Source: an uncultured Eubacteriales bacterium
GTDB lineage: Bacteria > Bacillota > Clostridia > Lachnospirales > Lachnospiraceae
Direction: 5' to 3'
Assembly (NCBI GenBank): GCA_900313765.1
Contig: OMSN01000073.1
Coordinates: 1-8,239 of the forward strand
Length of the DNA: 8,239 bases
Shown here: positions 1 to 6,879 of the stretch, in pieces
Numbering within the stretch: the stretch's first letter is position 1
How the letters are laid out: each line of letters opens with the position of its first letter
The notes under the pieces: generated by a model
Database searches by the model: none
Told to the model about the DNA's origin: nothing
The model's input: only the letters and a program-made list of their open reading frames with translations
Program-made: the position numbers and the translations under genes

Positions 1-2
1 GC

Positions 3-758
3 ATCAATCCCGGCAACATCGGTTCTGAGGATAAAGTGCGTGCTGTGGTGGATGCGGCCCGGGAGAGGAATGTCCCGATCCGGGTAGGCGTCAATTCCGG
101 TTCCCTGGAGAAGGAACTGGTGCGCAGATACTCAGGAGTGACGGCAGATGGCCTGGTGGAAAGTGCCCTGGACAAATGCCGCTGGATCGAGGAGATGAAC
201 TACGACAATCTGGTGGTCTCCATCAAGTCCTCGGACGTGCTGATGTGCGCGCAGGCGTATGAAAAGTTCGCAGCGGTTTCCGACTATCCGCTGCATGTGG
301 GAATCACAGAAGCCGGAACGCTGCTGTCGGGAAATATCAAGTCTTCCATCGGACTTGCGCTGATCCTGTCGAAGGGAATCGGTGACACGATCCGTGTCTC
401 ACTGACAGGAGATCCTGTGGAAGAGATCAAGAGTGCGAAGCTGATCCTGCGTACGCTGGGACTTCGCAGGGGCGGGATCGAGATCGTGTCCTGTCCGACC
501 TGCGGAAGAACACAGATCGATCTGATCTCACTTGCTTCGCAGGTGGAAGATATGGTGCAGGAATTCCCGCTGGATATTAAGGTCGCTGTGATGGGCTGTG
601 TTGTCAACGGCCCGGGTGAAGCGAAGGAGGCGGACATCGGAGTTGCCGGAGGAATCGGCGAGGGGCTCCTGATCCGCCGTGGAGAGATCATCAGGAAGGT
701 GCCTGAAGATCAGATACTGCAGACCCTCAGACATGAATTGGAACACTGGGAATCATGA
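3..758 (+). CDS. ispG: 4-hydroxy-3-methylbut-2-enyl diphosphate synthase (IspG/GcpE), 5'-truncated
   Basis: This is the C-terminal part, about 251 residues, of IspG, the [4Fe-4S] enzyme that converts MEcPP to HMBPP in the methylerythritol phosphate isoprenoid pathway in the cytoplasm. The frame is open at the left edge and begins inside the conserved INPGNIG segment; family members are roughly 350 residues or more, so about the first 100 are missing. The segment GVNSGSLEKEL follows. The cluster-binding part is intact: SCPTCGR supplies two cysteines, and GCVVNGPGEA supplies the third cysteine and the glutamate that serves as the fourth ligand in characterised IspG. The GTG at 36 is an internal valine codon, not a start. 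The stop overlaps the polC start (ATGA, 755-758), which implies co-transcription and probably translational coupling. In many Clostridia ispG follows dxr and rseP; those would lie to the left, outside the window. Confidence 0.97.
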   Translation: MNPGNIGSEDKVRAVVDAARERNVPIRVGVNSGSLEKELVRRYSGVTADGLVESALDKCRWIEEMNYDNLVVSIKSSDVLMCAQAYEKFAAVSDYPLHVGITEAGTLLSGNIKSSIGLALILSKGIGDTIRVSLTGDPVEEIKSAKLILRTLGLRRGGIEIVSCPTCGRTQIDLISLASQVEDMVQEFPLDIKVAVMGCVVNGPGEAKEADIGVAGGIGEGLLIRRGEIIRKVPEDQILQTLRHELEHWES

Positions 759-3700
759 CAAAAGCTTTTTTCGATGCATTTCCGGGCGTTGCGCCTGAAG
801 ACGAGATGATATGTGATCTTCTCCGGCATACCACGGTCACGCGAGTGGCCATGGATCCGGAGAAGACCGTTCTTAAGGTCTATCTGGACTGTGACCGGCT
901 GATCTCCAGCAAGGATATGGATAAGGTCCGGCAGACGGTTGAAGAGCAGATCACACAGCCTCTCGGCATGAAGACGAAGATCTTCGAGCGTTTTCATCTG
1001 TCCGATCTGTATACGGCACGCAATCTGATGAAAGCTTACCGGTCATCCATCCTGTATGAGCTGCGCCATTATCAGAAATGCATCTACACCATGTTCAAAT
1101 CCGCGGATGTTGTATTCTCCGACGATGACAGCTGTGTGATTACGGTGGAGGACACCCTGGTCTACCGGATGTATGCGGATCAGCTCAAATCGATCCTGGA
1201 CAAGATCTTTACCGAAAGATGCGGGGTTGATTTCAAGTCTGTCATAGCATTCCGGAAACCGGATGCGGAGTCCAATTCCTCCAGGATGGGAGAACTGGAA
1301 TTCCGGAAGAACCTGGACCAGATCAGAGAGAAAGCCTCCCGGAATCAGGATGATGAAGAGAATACCGGGAGCGGTGTATCTGCCGGGGATGCCTCCCAGG
1401 GAACCCAGGAAGCGCCAAAGAGCAGCAGAACGCAGGGAGGCAGGAGCACTGCAGGAAGAAAGCGGGGAAGGTATTCCAAAAAGGGAAAGAACTCTTCGGG
1501 AGAGAAAGCTCTCACGTATTCCGACAACCCGGATGTGCTCTATGGGAAAGACTTCAACGATGATGCTGTGGAACTGAACCTGATCACGGATGCGATCGGG
1601 TCTGTTACTGTGCGCGGACAGGTGAGCGCGCTGGAGGCGAGGGATCTTCGCAGAAAGAACGGAGATGAGCTGAAGCTTATAGTGATGACCATCACTGACT
1701 TCACAGATACCATCAATGTAAAACTGTTCCTGGACCCTGAGCCGGGTGCGAAACTGGCCGGGATGATCAAGACCGGATCCTTTGTGAAGGTCAGGGGATC
1801 GGCAAATGTAGATACCTTTGACTCTGAACTTACGATCTCCAGTGTGTACGGAATCAAGAAGACGTCAGACTTCCGGTCCCACCGGGTGGACACTGCACCC
1901 GTGAAGAGAGTGGAACTGCACTGCCACACGAAAATGAGCCGTATGGACGCTGTGGCGGATGTGGGAACGATCGTAAAAACAGCCATGTCCTGGGGACACC
2001 GTGCACTGGCGGTCACGGACCACGGCGGAGTACAGGCTCTTCCGGATGCCTGGCATGCGGTTCCAAAGGACTCAGATTTCAAGATCATTCATGGGTGCGA
2101 AGCCTATCTGGTAGACGATGAAGTACAGGCGGTTGTCAATCCTACAGACCAGGGCTTTGACGGAAGTTTTGTTGTCTTTGACCTGGAGACGACCGGTTTT
2201 TCACCTGTCCAGGACCGCATCATAGAGATCGGCGCGGTGCGGATCGAAAACGGCAGGATCACTGCAAGATACTCGAAGTTCGTCAATCCCAGGATACCGA
2301 TCCCGTTCCGCATAGAGCAGCTGACTTCCATCAATGACTCCATGGTACAGGACGAAGAGACCATCGAGACGATCCTGCCCGAGTTTCTGCAGTTCTGTGA
2401 CGGAGCCGCTCTGGTGGGTCACAACGTCTTCTTTGACATCAGTTTCATCGAAGAGAACTGTGACCGGCTTGGGATCGCGCATGATTTTACATACGCCGAT
2501 ACGGTGACGCTGGCAAGGGCCATGCTTCCGAACCTGTCCAGATTCAAGCTGGACAACGTTGCCAAGGCACTGAATATACCGCTCGGACATCACCATCGGG
2601 CTGTAGATGATGCAGAGTGTACTGCAGGGATCTTTCTGAAGTTCCTGGATATGCTGCATGACAGGGGCATCTCCCGCCTGGACCAGGTCAATGACAACTG
2701 CCGTCCGGGCCAGGACCAGATCAAACATCTGCACTATTACCATGTTATCCTTCTGGCACAGAACGAGACAGGACGCGTGAACCTGTACCGCTGTGTCTCC
2801 GAGTCGCACCTGAAATATATGTTCAACAGCCGTCCGCTGCTTCCGAAGAGTTTTCTCAGCGCGCACAGGGAAGGACTGATCATCGGCTCTGCCTGCGAGG
2901 CCGGCGAACTGTTCCAGGCGATCGAGCGCGGCGCTGCCCAGAAAGAACTCAAGCAGCTGGTAGACTACTACGATTATCTGGAGATCCAGCCCCTGGGAAA
3001 TAATATGTTCCTCACGGTGCCGAAATATGACAAGCAGGGGAATCTGAAAAATGAACCCCGGAGCGTTGACGACCTGAAGAACTATAACCGCCGGATCGTA
3101 CAGCTGGGTGAACAGTACGGCAAACCTGTCGTAGCCACCTGTGACGTTCATTTCCTGAATCCGGAGGATGCCATCTACAGAGAGATCCTCATGATAGACT
3201 ATGAAGACGGGGAAGACCAGCCGCCGCTGTACCTGCGTACTACGGAGGAGATGCTGAAAGAATTCGAGTATCTCGGAGAAGAGAAGGCCAGAGAGGTGGT
3301 CATCACCAACTCAAACCTGATCGCGGACCGGATCGAACGATTCAGCCCTGTGCTCCCCGATAAATGCCCTCCGATCATTCCCGACTCAGATGAGATGCTG
3401 ACCCGCATCTGCTATGACAAGGCACATGAGATCTACGGGGAACAGCTGCCTCAGATCGTCGAGGACAGGCTGCAGAAGGAGCTGAATTCCATTATCTCCA
3501 ATGGATTCGCAGTCATGTACATCATCGCGCAGAAGCTGGTGTGGAAGTCTGTGGCCGACGGTTATCTGGTCGGATCCAGAGGATCGGTCGGATCTTCCTT
3601 TGTCGCGAACATGGCCGGCATTACGGAGGTCAATTCCCTGCATCCGCATTATCTGTGCCCCTCCTGTCATTACTATGATTTTGATTCGGAGGAAGTTCGG

Positions 3701-5257
3701 AAATTCGACGGTATGGCCGGATGTGACATGCCGGACAGGAACTGCCCGAGGTGCGGGACCAAACTGGATAAGCTGGGATTCGACATTCCGTTCGAGACAT
3801 TCCTGGGATTCAAGGGAAATAAAGAGCCGGATATCGACCTGAACTTCTCTGGTGAATACCAGTCGAAGGCACATAAGTATACCGAGGTTATCTTCGGCGC
3901 CGGGCAGACATTCCGCGCGGGTACTGTTACGGGTATCGCGGACAAGACAGCGTACGGCTACGTTAAGAAGTATTTTGAGAAGAAGGGGGTTCACCGCAGG
4001 GCAGCTGAACTGGACCGCCTGTCCAAAGGGATCGTGGATGTTCGAAAGTCCACCGGGCAGCACCCCGGAGGAATTATCGTTCTTCCCTACGGTGAGGATA
4101 TCAACAGCTTCACACCGATCCAGCATCCGCCCACGGATGAGAATACCGTCACTACACATTTTGACTATCACAAGATTGACCATAACCTCCTGAAACTGGA
4201 TATCCTCGGTCATGATGATCCCACGATGATCCGTATGCTGGAGGATCTGACCCAGGTGAAGGCAACGGATGTACCTCTGGATGACAAGGAGGTCATGAGC
4301 CTGTTCCAGGATACGCATGCGCTGGGGATCAGTCCGGAAGACATCGGCGGCTGTCCGCTGGGTTCTCTGGGTATACCGGAGTTTGGAACGGAATTCGCGA
4401 TCCAGATGCTCGTGGATACGAAACCGCAGTATTTCTCAGACCTGGTCCGCATCGCGGGACTTGCCCACGGAACGGATGTATGGCTGGGCAATGCCAAGGA
4501 TCTGATCATGGACAAGATCTGTACGATCTCCACTGCCATCTGTACCAGAGATGACATCATGATCTACCTGATCGGAAAGGGGATGGACCCGGAACTGTCC
4601 TTTACCATCATGGAGAAGGTTCGAAAAGGCAAGGGACTGTCTCCTGAATGGGAAGAAGAGATGCGCAGGCATGGTGTTCCCGACTGGTATATCGGATCCT
4701 GCAACAAGATCAAGTATATGTTCCCGAAAGCACATGCTGCCGCATATGTCATGATGGCATGGCGCATTGCCTGGTTCAAGATCAATTATCCGCTTGCCTA
4801 TTATGCGGCATATTTCTCGATCCGTTCACCTGGCTTCGACTATGAGCTCATGTGTCAGGGTCAGGATGCACTGCTTCGGCATATCCGGGAATACGAGTCG
4901 AAGGACAGCAGTACCGTTCAGCCGAAGGAGCAGGAACAGTACAAGGCCATGAAGGTCGTGCGGGAAATGTATGCCAGAGGATATGAATTCCTCAAGATCG
5001 ACATTACAAAATGCCGCGCCACCAAGATCAGTATCGTGGACGGTAAACTGATGCCGTCACTCAACAAGATCGACGGGCTGGGGGACAGTGCGGCTGCGAA
5101 GATTGTCGACGCAGTCAAGGACGGACCGTTCCTGTCCCTGGATAACTTCCGGGAGCGCACCGAGTGCTCGAAGACCATCGTGGAGAAGCTGGTTAAACTG
5201 GGGATCCTCGAAGGCCTTCCGGAATCCGATCAGCTGAGCATATTTGACCTGATCTGA
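755..5257 (+). CDS. polC: DNA polymerase III alpha subunit, PolC type, with 3'-5' exonuclease
   Basis: This is the complete replicative polymerase of Bacillota, 1500 residues against about 1440 in Bacillus subtilis. Domains in order: an N-terminal domain (about 1-190); a low-complexity linker (about 195-252) rich in G, S, K and R; an OB fold (about 279-370); and a PHP domain opening with HCH at 389-391, plus D422/H423 and E449. A DEDDh proofreading exonuclease is inserted in the PHP domain, with D476 and E478 in FDLETTG, D561, and H614/D619 in HRAVDD. The PHP domain resumes with D797 and H799. The polymerase core has GSRGSVGSS at 940-948, zinc-binding CxxC pairs at 968/971 and 997/1000, and catalytic D1026 and D1028 in PDIDLNF. 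A helix-hairpin-helix lies near 1436-1452. The C-terminal QLSIF (1493-1497) matches the beta-clamp-binding peptide. The Shine-Dalgarno sequence before the ATG is weak, so translation is probably coupled to ispG. No key catalytic residue appears to be missing. Confidence 0.98.
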   Translation: MTKAFFDAFPGVAPEDEMICDLLRHTTVTRVAMDPEKTVLKVYLDCDRLISSKDMDKVRQTVEEQITQPLGMKTKIFERFHLSDLYTARNLMKAYRSSILYELRHYQKCIYTMFKSADVVFSDDDSCVITVEDTLVYRMYADQLKSILDKIFTERCGVDFKSVIAFRKPDAESNSSRMGELEFRKNLDQIREKASRNQDDEENTGSGVSAGDASQGTQEAPKSSRTQGGRSTAGRKRGRYSKKGKNSSGEKALTYSDNPDVLYGKDFNDDAVELNLITDAIGSVTVRGQVSALEARDLRRKNGDELKLIVMTITDFTDTINVKLFLDPEPGAKLAGMIKTGSFVKVRGSANVDTFDSELTISSVYGIKKTSDFRSHRVDTAPVKRVELHCHTKMSRMDAVADVGTIVKTAMSWGHRALAVTDHGGVQALPDAWHAVPKDSDFKIIHGCEAYLVDDEVQAVVNPTDQGFDGSFVVFDLETTGFSPVQDRIIEIGAVRIENGRITARYSKFVNPRIPIPFRIEQLTSINDSMVQDEETIETILPEFLQFCDGAALVGHNVFFDISFIEENCDRLGIAHDFTYADTVTLARAMLPNLSRFKLDNVAKALNIPLGHHHRAVDDAECTAGIFLKFLDMLHDRGISRLDQVNDNCRPGQDQIKHLHYYHVILLAQNETGRVNLYRCVSESHLKYMFNSRPLLPKSFLSAHREGLIIGSACEAGELFQAIERGAAQKELKQLVDYYDYLEIQPLGNNMFLTVPKYDKQGNLKNEPRSVDDLKNYNRRIVQLGEQYGKPVVATCDVHFLNPEDAIYREILMIDYEDGEDQPPLYLRTTEEMLKEFEYLGEEKAREVVITNSNLIADRIERFSPVLPDKCPPIIPDSDEMLTRICYDKAHEIYGEQLPQIVEDRLQKELNSIISNGFAVMYIIAQKLVWKSVADGYLVGSRGSVGSSFVANMAGITEVNSLHPHYLCPSCHYYDFDSEEVRKFDGMAGCDMPDRNCPRCGTKLDKLGFDIPFETFLGFKGNKEPDIDLNFSGEYQSKAHKYTEVIFGAGQTFRAGTVTGIADKTAYGYVKKYFEKKGVHRRAAELDRLSKGIVDVRKSTGQHPGGIIVLPYGEDINSFTPIQHPPTDENTVTTHFDYHKIDHNLLKLDILGHDDPTMIRMLEDLTQVKATDVPLDDKEVMSLFQDTHALGISPEDIGGCPLGSLGIPEFGTEFAIQMLVDTKPQYFSDLVRIAGLAHGTDVWLGNAKDLIMDKICTISTAICTRDDIMIYLIGKGMDPELSFTIMEKVRKGKGLSPEWEEEMRRHGVPDWYIGSCNKIKYMFPKAHAAAYVMMAWRIAWFKINYPLAYYAAYFSIRSPGFDYELMCQGQDALLRHIREYESKDSSTVQPKEQEQYKAMKVVREMYARGYEFLKIDITKCRATKISIVDGKLMPSLNKIDGLGDSAAAKIVDAVKDGPFLSLDNFRERTECSKTIVEKLVKLGILEGLPESDQLSIFDLI

Positions 5258-5270
5258 CTGGGTGCTGGCA

Positions 5271-5302
5271 GGATTGTGAGAGCGCGCAGCGCGAAACAAT
5301 CC
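5271..5302 (+). repeat. Intergenic GC-rich hairpin between polC and yqeG
   Basis: A perfect 7-bp inverted repeat, GGATTGT (5271-5277) and ACAATCC (5296-5302), encloses a second small dyad, CGCG-CAG-CGCG (5283-5293). Together they can form a two-part stem in the 76-nt polC-yqeG gap. No T-run follows, since the sequence after the stem is GTAATCATAGG, so it does not look like an intrinsic terminator. It could be an mRNA processing or stability element, or one copy of a dispersed palindromic repeat; one copy cannot tell these apart. Confidence 0.5.
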
Positions 5303-5333
5303 GTAATCATAGGATAACAATAGAAAGGCTGCA

Positions 5334-5876
5334 ATGAGTAATATCTTTTTTCCATCTGAACTGATCAGTTCCACATACCGGATCGACTTTGAGAGACTGT
5401 ATGAGGAAGGATACAGGGGGATCCTGTTCGATATCGACAATACACTGGTTCCGCACGGGGCACCGGCAGACGAGCGTGCGATCAGGCTGTTTGAGCGTCT
5501 CAAGGCCATCGGATTCCAGTGCTGCCTCGTCTCCAACAACAAACGGCCGCGTGTGGAGATGTTCAATAAGGACGTCAATGTCCACATAGTATGGCTGGCC
5601 CACAAACCGCTGAGCGGCGGGTACAGGAAGGGCATGCAGAAGATGGGGACCAGCATCAGCAACACGCTCCTTGTGGGAGACCAGATCTTTACAGACCTGT
5701 GGGGCGGCAGTTTCATCGGGATGTATACGATACTGGTAAAACCCATCAATCCGAAGGAGGAGATCCAGATCGTTCTGAAGCGGATCCTGGAGAGGCCGAT
5801 CCTGTGGCTGTACAGGCATTCCAGGTCATTCTCCTCAGAGCATGAGATCCCGGGCACGGAGGGCGAAAATGGCTAA
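5334..5876 (+). CDS. yqeG: YqeG family HAD (subclass IIIA) phosphatase
   Basis: This cytoplasmic haloacid dehalogenase-type phosphatase has 180 residues, normal for the family. HAD motif I is DIDNTLV, with nucleophile D33 and acid/base D35. Motif II is SNN at 67-69, motif III is probably K91 in HKP, and motif IV is GDQIFTD with D116 and D121. No cap domain is evident, as expected for subclass III. The family is related to the yeast mitochondrial phosphatidylglycerophosphate phosphatase Gep4, so a lipid phosphate substrate is possible, but the substrate cannot be read from sequence. In B. subtilis yqeG lies near the shikimate dehydrogenase gene; here its last 8 nt overlap a shikimate kinase start, keeping the association with aromatic synthesis. 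The start is supported by AGAAAGG at 5322-5328, 5 nt upstream of ATG. The C-terminal tail (about 165-180) is polar and probably flexible. Confidence 0.9.
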   Translation: MSNIFFPSELISSTYRIDFERLYEEGYRGILFDIDNTLVPHGAPADERAIRLFERLKAIGFQCCLVSNNKRPRVEMFNKDVNVHIVWLAHKPLSGGYRKGMQKMGTSISNTLLVGDQIFTDLWGGSFIGMYTILVKPINPKEEIQIVLKRILERPILWLYRHSRSFSSEHEIPGTEGENG

Positions 5877-6735
5877 CATTATCCTGATCGGATTCATGGG
5901 GGCCGGGAAGACCAGCCTGGGAAAATCCGCCGCAAGAAAACTGAAGATCCCCTTTCTGGACACGGATAAAATGATCGTCGATCGGGAGGGGATGACCATC
6001 AATGAGATCTTCGCTTCGAAAGGGGAAGCTTATTTCAGAAGTCTGGAGACACAGGTCATCACAGAACTTCAGAAGGAAGAAGGAGGGTTTGTCCTTGCTG
6101 TGGGGGGCGGGCTTCCCCTCCGGGAGGAAAACCGTCCGCTGCTGAGGAAACTCGGACAGGTTATTTATCTGAAGACGGATCCGGCAGTACTGGCGAAACG
6201 TCTTGAGGCGGACACTACCAGGCCCATCCTGAGACAGGGAGAAGGGACCGTGGAAGAGAAGGTCCGAAGGATCCTGAAGGAAAGAGAACCGAAATATATG
6301 GATGCTGCCGATATCGTGGTCAACAACGACGGCAGATCCTTTTATGCAATCACAAGAAAACTTGCAACCATCTATAAAAAAGGAGGAGCAGACATGATCA
6401 GACACGAGGAGACCAAGTACAGAGAGCATATGAGAGATGGAAGAGGGACCGTGACGATCCACGATGTGCTGACCAAAGAGGATCTGAACGGACATGGAAG
6501 GCTGTACGCGCGTATCGTGATCCCGGCGGGAGCAAGCATCGGCTGGCATATCCATGAAGGAGAAACCGAACCGTTCTATATTCTGAAAGGGGAAGGAACC
6601 TTCATCGACAATGACCATGTCGCACATATCGTACATCCGGGTGACGTCTGCACCATCGAAGCGGGACAGGGTCATTCCATGGAGAATAACTCTGATGAAG
6701 ATCTGGAGATGATGGCACTGATCTACTATGTGTAA
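5869..6735 (+). CDS. aroK: Shikimate kinase read in frame into a C-terminal cupin domain
   Basis: Residues 1 to about 171 are a full shikimate kinase, which phosphorylates shikimate with ATP in the chorismate pathway in the cytoplasm. It has a Walker A motif at 8-16 (GFMGAGKTS), shikimate-binding D31/D33 in LDTD, R57 in YFRSLE, the GGG motif at 79-81, lid residue R118 in TTRPIL, and R139 in EREPKYMDAAD. The frame then has no stop and runs from M176 into a 113-residue cupin, giving 288 residues where a typical kinase has about 170. The ATG at 5869 is chosen because GGAGG (5858-5862) precedes it by 6 nt and the protein then begins MANIILIGFMGAGK; the in-frame ATG at 5842 has only a weak site and adds an unlikely basic tail. 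The gene overlaps yqeG by 8 nt. A strong ribosome binding site sits inside the frame before M176, so true fusion, separate cupin translation, or a lost stop are all possible. The kinase call is firm; fused expression is uncertain. Confidence 0.9.
   Translation: MANIILIGFMGAGKTSLGKSAARKLKIPFLDTDKMIVDREGMTINEIFASKGEAYFRSLETQVITELQKEEGGFVLAVGGGLPLREENRPLLRKLGQVIYLKTDPAVLAKRLEADTTRPILRQGEGTVEEKVRRILKEREPKYMDAADIVVNNDGRSFYAITRKLATIYKKGGADMIRHEETKYREHMRDGRGTVTIHDVLTKEDLNGHGRLYARIVIPAGASIGWHIHEGETEPFYILKGEGTFIDNDHVAHIVHPGDVCTIEAGQGHSMENNSDEDLEMMALIYYV
6376..6396 (+). promoter_or_regulatory. A6 tract, Shine-Dalgarno and ATG at the aroK-cupin junction
   Basis: Six A residues (6376-6381) run into AGGAGG (6381-6386), and ATG follows at 6394. 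Translated as aroK, the stretch reads Y-K-K-G-G-A-D-M. With one A fewer, the kinase frame would read Y-K-K-E-E-Q-T and end at TGA (6395-6397), giving the common ATGA gene overlap with the cupin start. The site therefore decides whether two genes or one fused gene are present. Confidence 0.8.
6394..6735 (+). CDS. Small single-domain cupin protein, internal start within the aroK frame
   Basis: The last 113 codons of the aroK frame encode a complete one-domain cupin, a small beta-barrel usually binding one metal ion. Counted from M1 at 6394, cupin motif 1 supplies H52 and H54 (GWHIHEG) and E59 in ETEPFYILKGEG. Motif 2 supplies H94 in GQGHSMENN, after the HPGDV turn. These are the usual His-His-Glu-His metal ligands. 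The opening MIRHEETKYREHM resembles the beginning of stand-alone cupins of this size as I recall them. AGGAGG (6381-6386) lies 7 nt upstream of ATG, the strongest ribosome binding site in this block together with that of efp. I infer that at least part of the cupin is made as a separate protein. Substrate unknown: such cupins include isomerases, dioxygenases and sugar-binding proteins. Its position directly behind aroK does not by itself show a role in aromatic synthesis. Confidence 0.75.
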   Translation: MIRHEETKYREHMRDGRGTVTIHDVLTKEDLNGHGRLYARIVIPAGASIGWHIHEGETEPFYILKGEGTFIDNDHVAHIVHPGDVCTIEAGQGHSMENNSDEDLEMMALIYYV

Positions 6736-6795
6736 TGTCAGGACTTCCGGAAACCGGGATTCTGCTTACGGGATCCTCTGAGCATGTTATTGCAT

Positions 6796-6814
6796 ATTCA
6801 ATTATTTGTTGAAT
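6796..6814. repeat. Small inverted repeat overlapping the efp -35 box
   Basis: ATTCAA (6796-6801) and TTGAAT (6809-6814) form a perfect 6-bp dyad with a 7-nt spacer. The right arm coincides with the proposed -35 box of efp. A further TTGAAT occurs at 6849-6854, downstream of the likely transcription start. The arrangement could bind a regulator, but 6-bp arms in AT-rich DNA are easily found by chance. Confidence 0.3.
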
Positions 6815-6837
6815 TCTGCCATCCGATATATTAGAAT
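6809..6837 (+). promoter_or_regulatory. Probable sigma-A promoter of efp
   Basis: In the 144-nt AT-rich gap before efp, TTGAAT (6809-6814, 4 of 6 to TTGACA) and TAGAAT (6832-6837, 5 of 6 to TATAAT) are separated by exactly 17 nt. Transcription would start near 6844, giving a leader of about 36 nt that contains the efp Shine-Dalgarno. An overlapping TATATT at 6827-6832 is an alternative -10, but it has no -35 box at standard spacing. The rest of the gap (6736-6790) shows a short CCGG-AAA-CCGG dyad but no T-run, so I see no clear terminator after the cupin gene, and readthrough into efp remains possible. Confidence 0.6.
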
Positions 6838-6879
6838 AAATTAGATTATTGAATCAGTAAACGAAGGAGGATTCTATAT

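Noticed and set aside
2201..3151. Long antisense open frame of 316 codons inside polC (and a similar one of 310 codons at 3386-4318).
   Set aside because: Both lie opposite a fully conserved polC sequence, show no recognisable domains, and are expected by chance opposite a GC-leaning gene with biased codon use.
5271..5321. Resemblance to a lac operator (ATTGTGAGAGCGC, and GGATAACAAT downstream).
   Set aside because: The arm spacing does not match a LacI-type operator, no lacI-family gene or sugar operon is nearby, and the match is short enough to be chance.
5258..5333. Independent promoter for yqeG in the gap after polC.
   Set aside because: No pair of -35 and -10 boxes with acceptable spacing was found; the GC-rich hairpin occupies most of the usable space.
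5842..5868. Upstream in-frame ATG for aroK, adding MRSRARRAK.
   Set aside because: It has only a weak ribosome binding site and would deepen the yqeG overlap. ATG 5869 has GGAGG at good spacing and puts the P-loop near the N-terminus as is usual for shikimate kinases.
5746..6675. Antisense open frame of 309 codons opposite yqeG and the aroK-cupin gene.
   Set aside because: The plus-strand frames carry clear catalytic motifs; the minus frame resembles no known family and spans three plus-strand coding segments.
6736..6790. Possible terminator after the cupin gene (CCGG-AAA-CCGG dyad).
   Set aside because: The stem is only about 4 bp and no T-run follows it.
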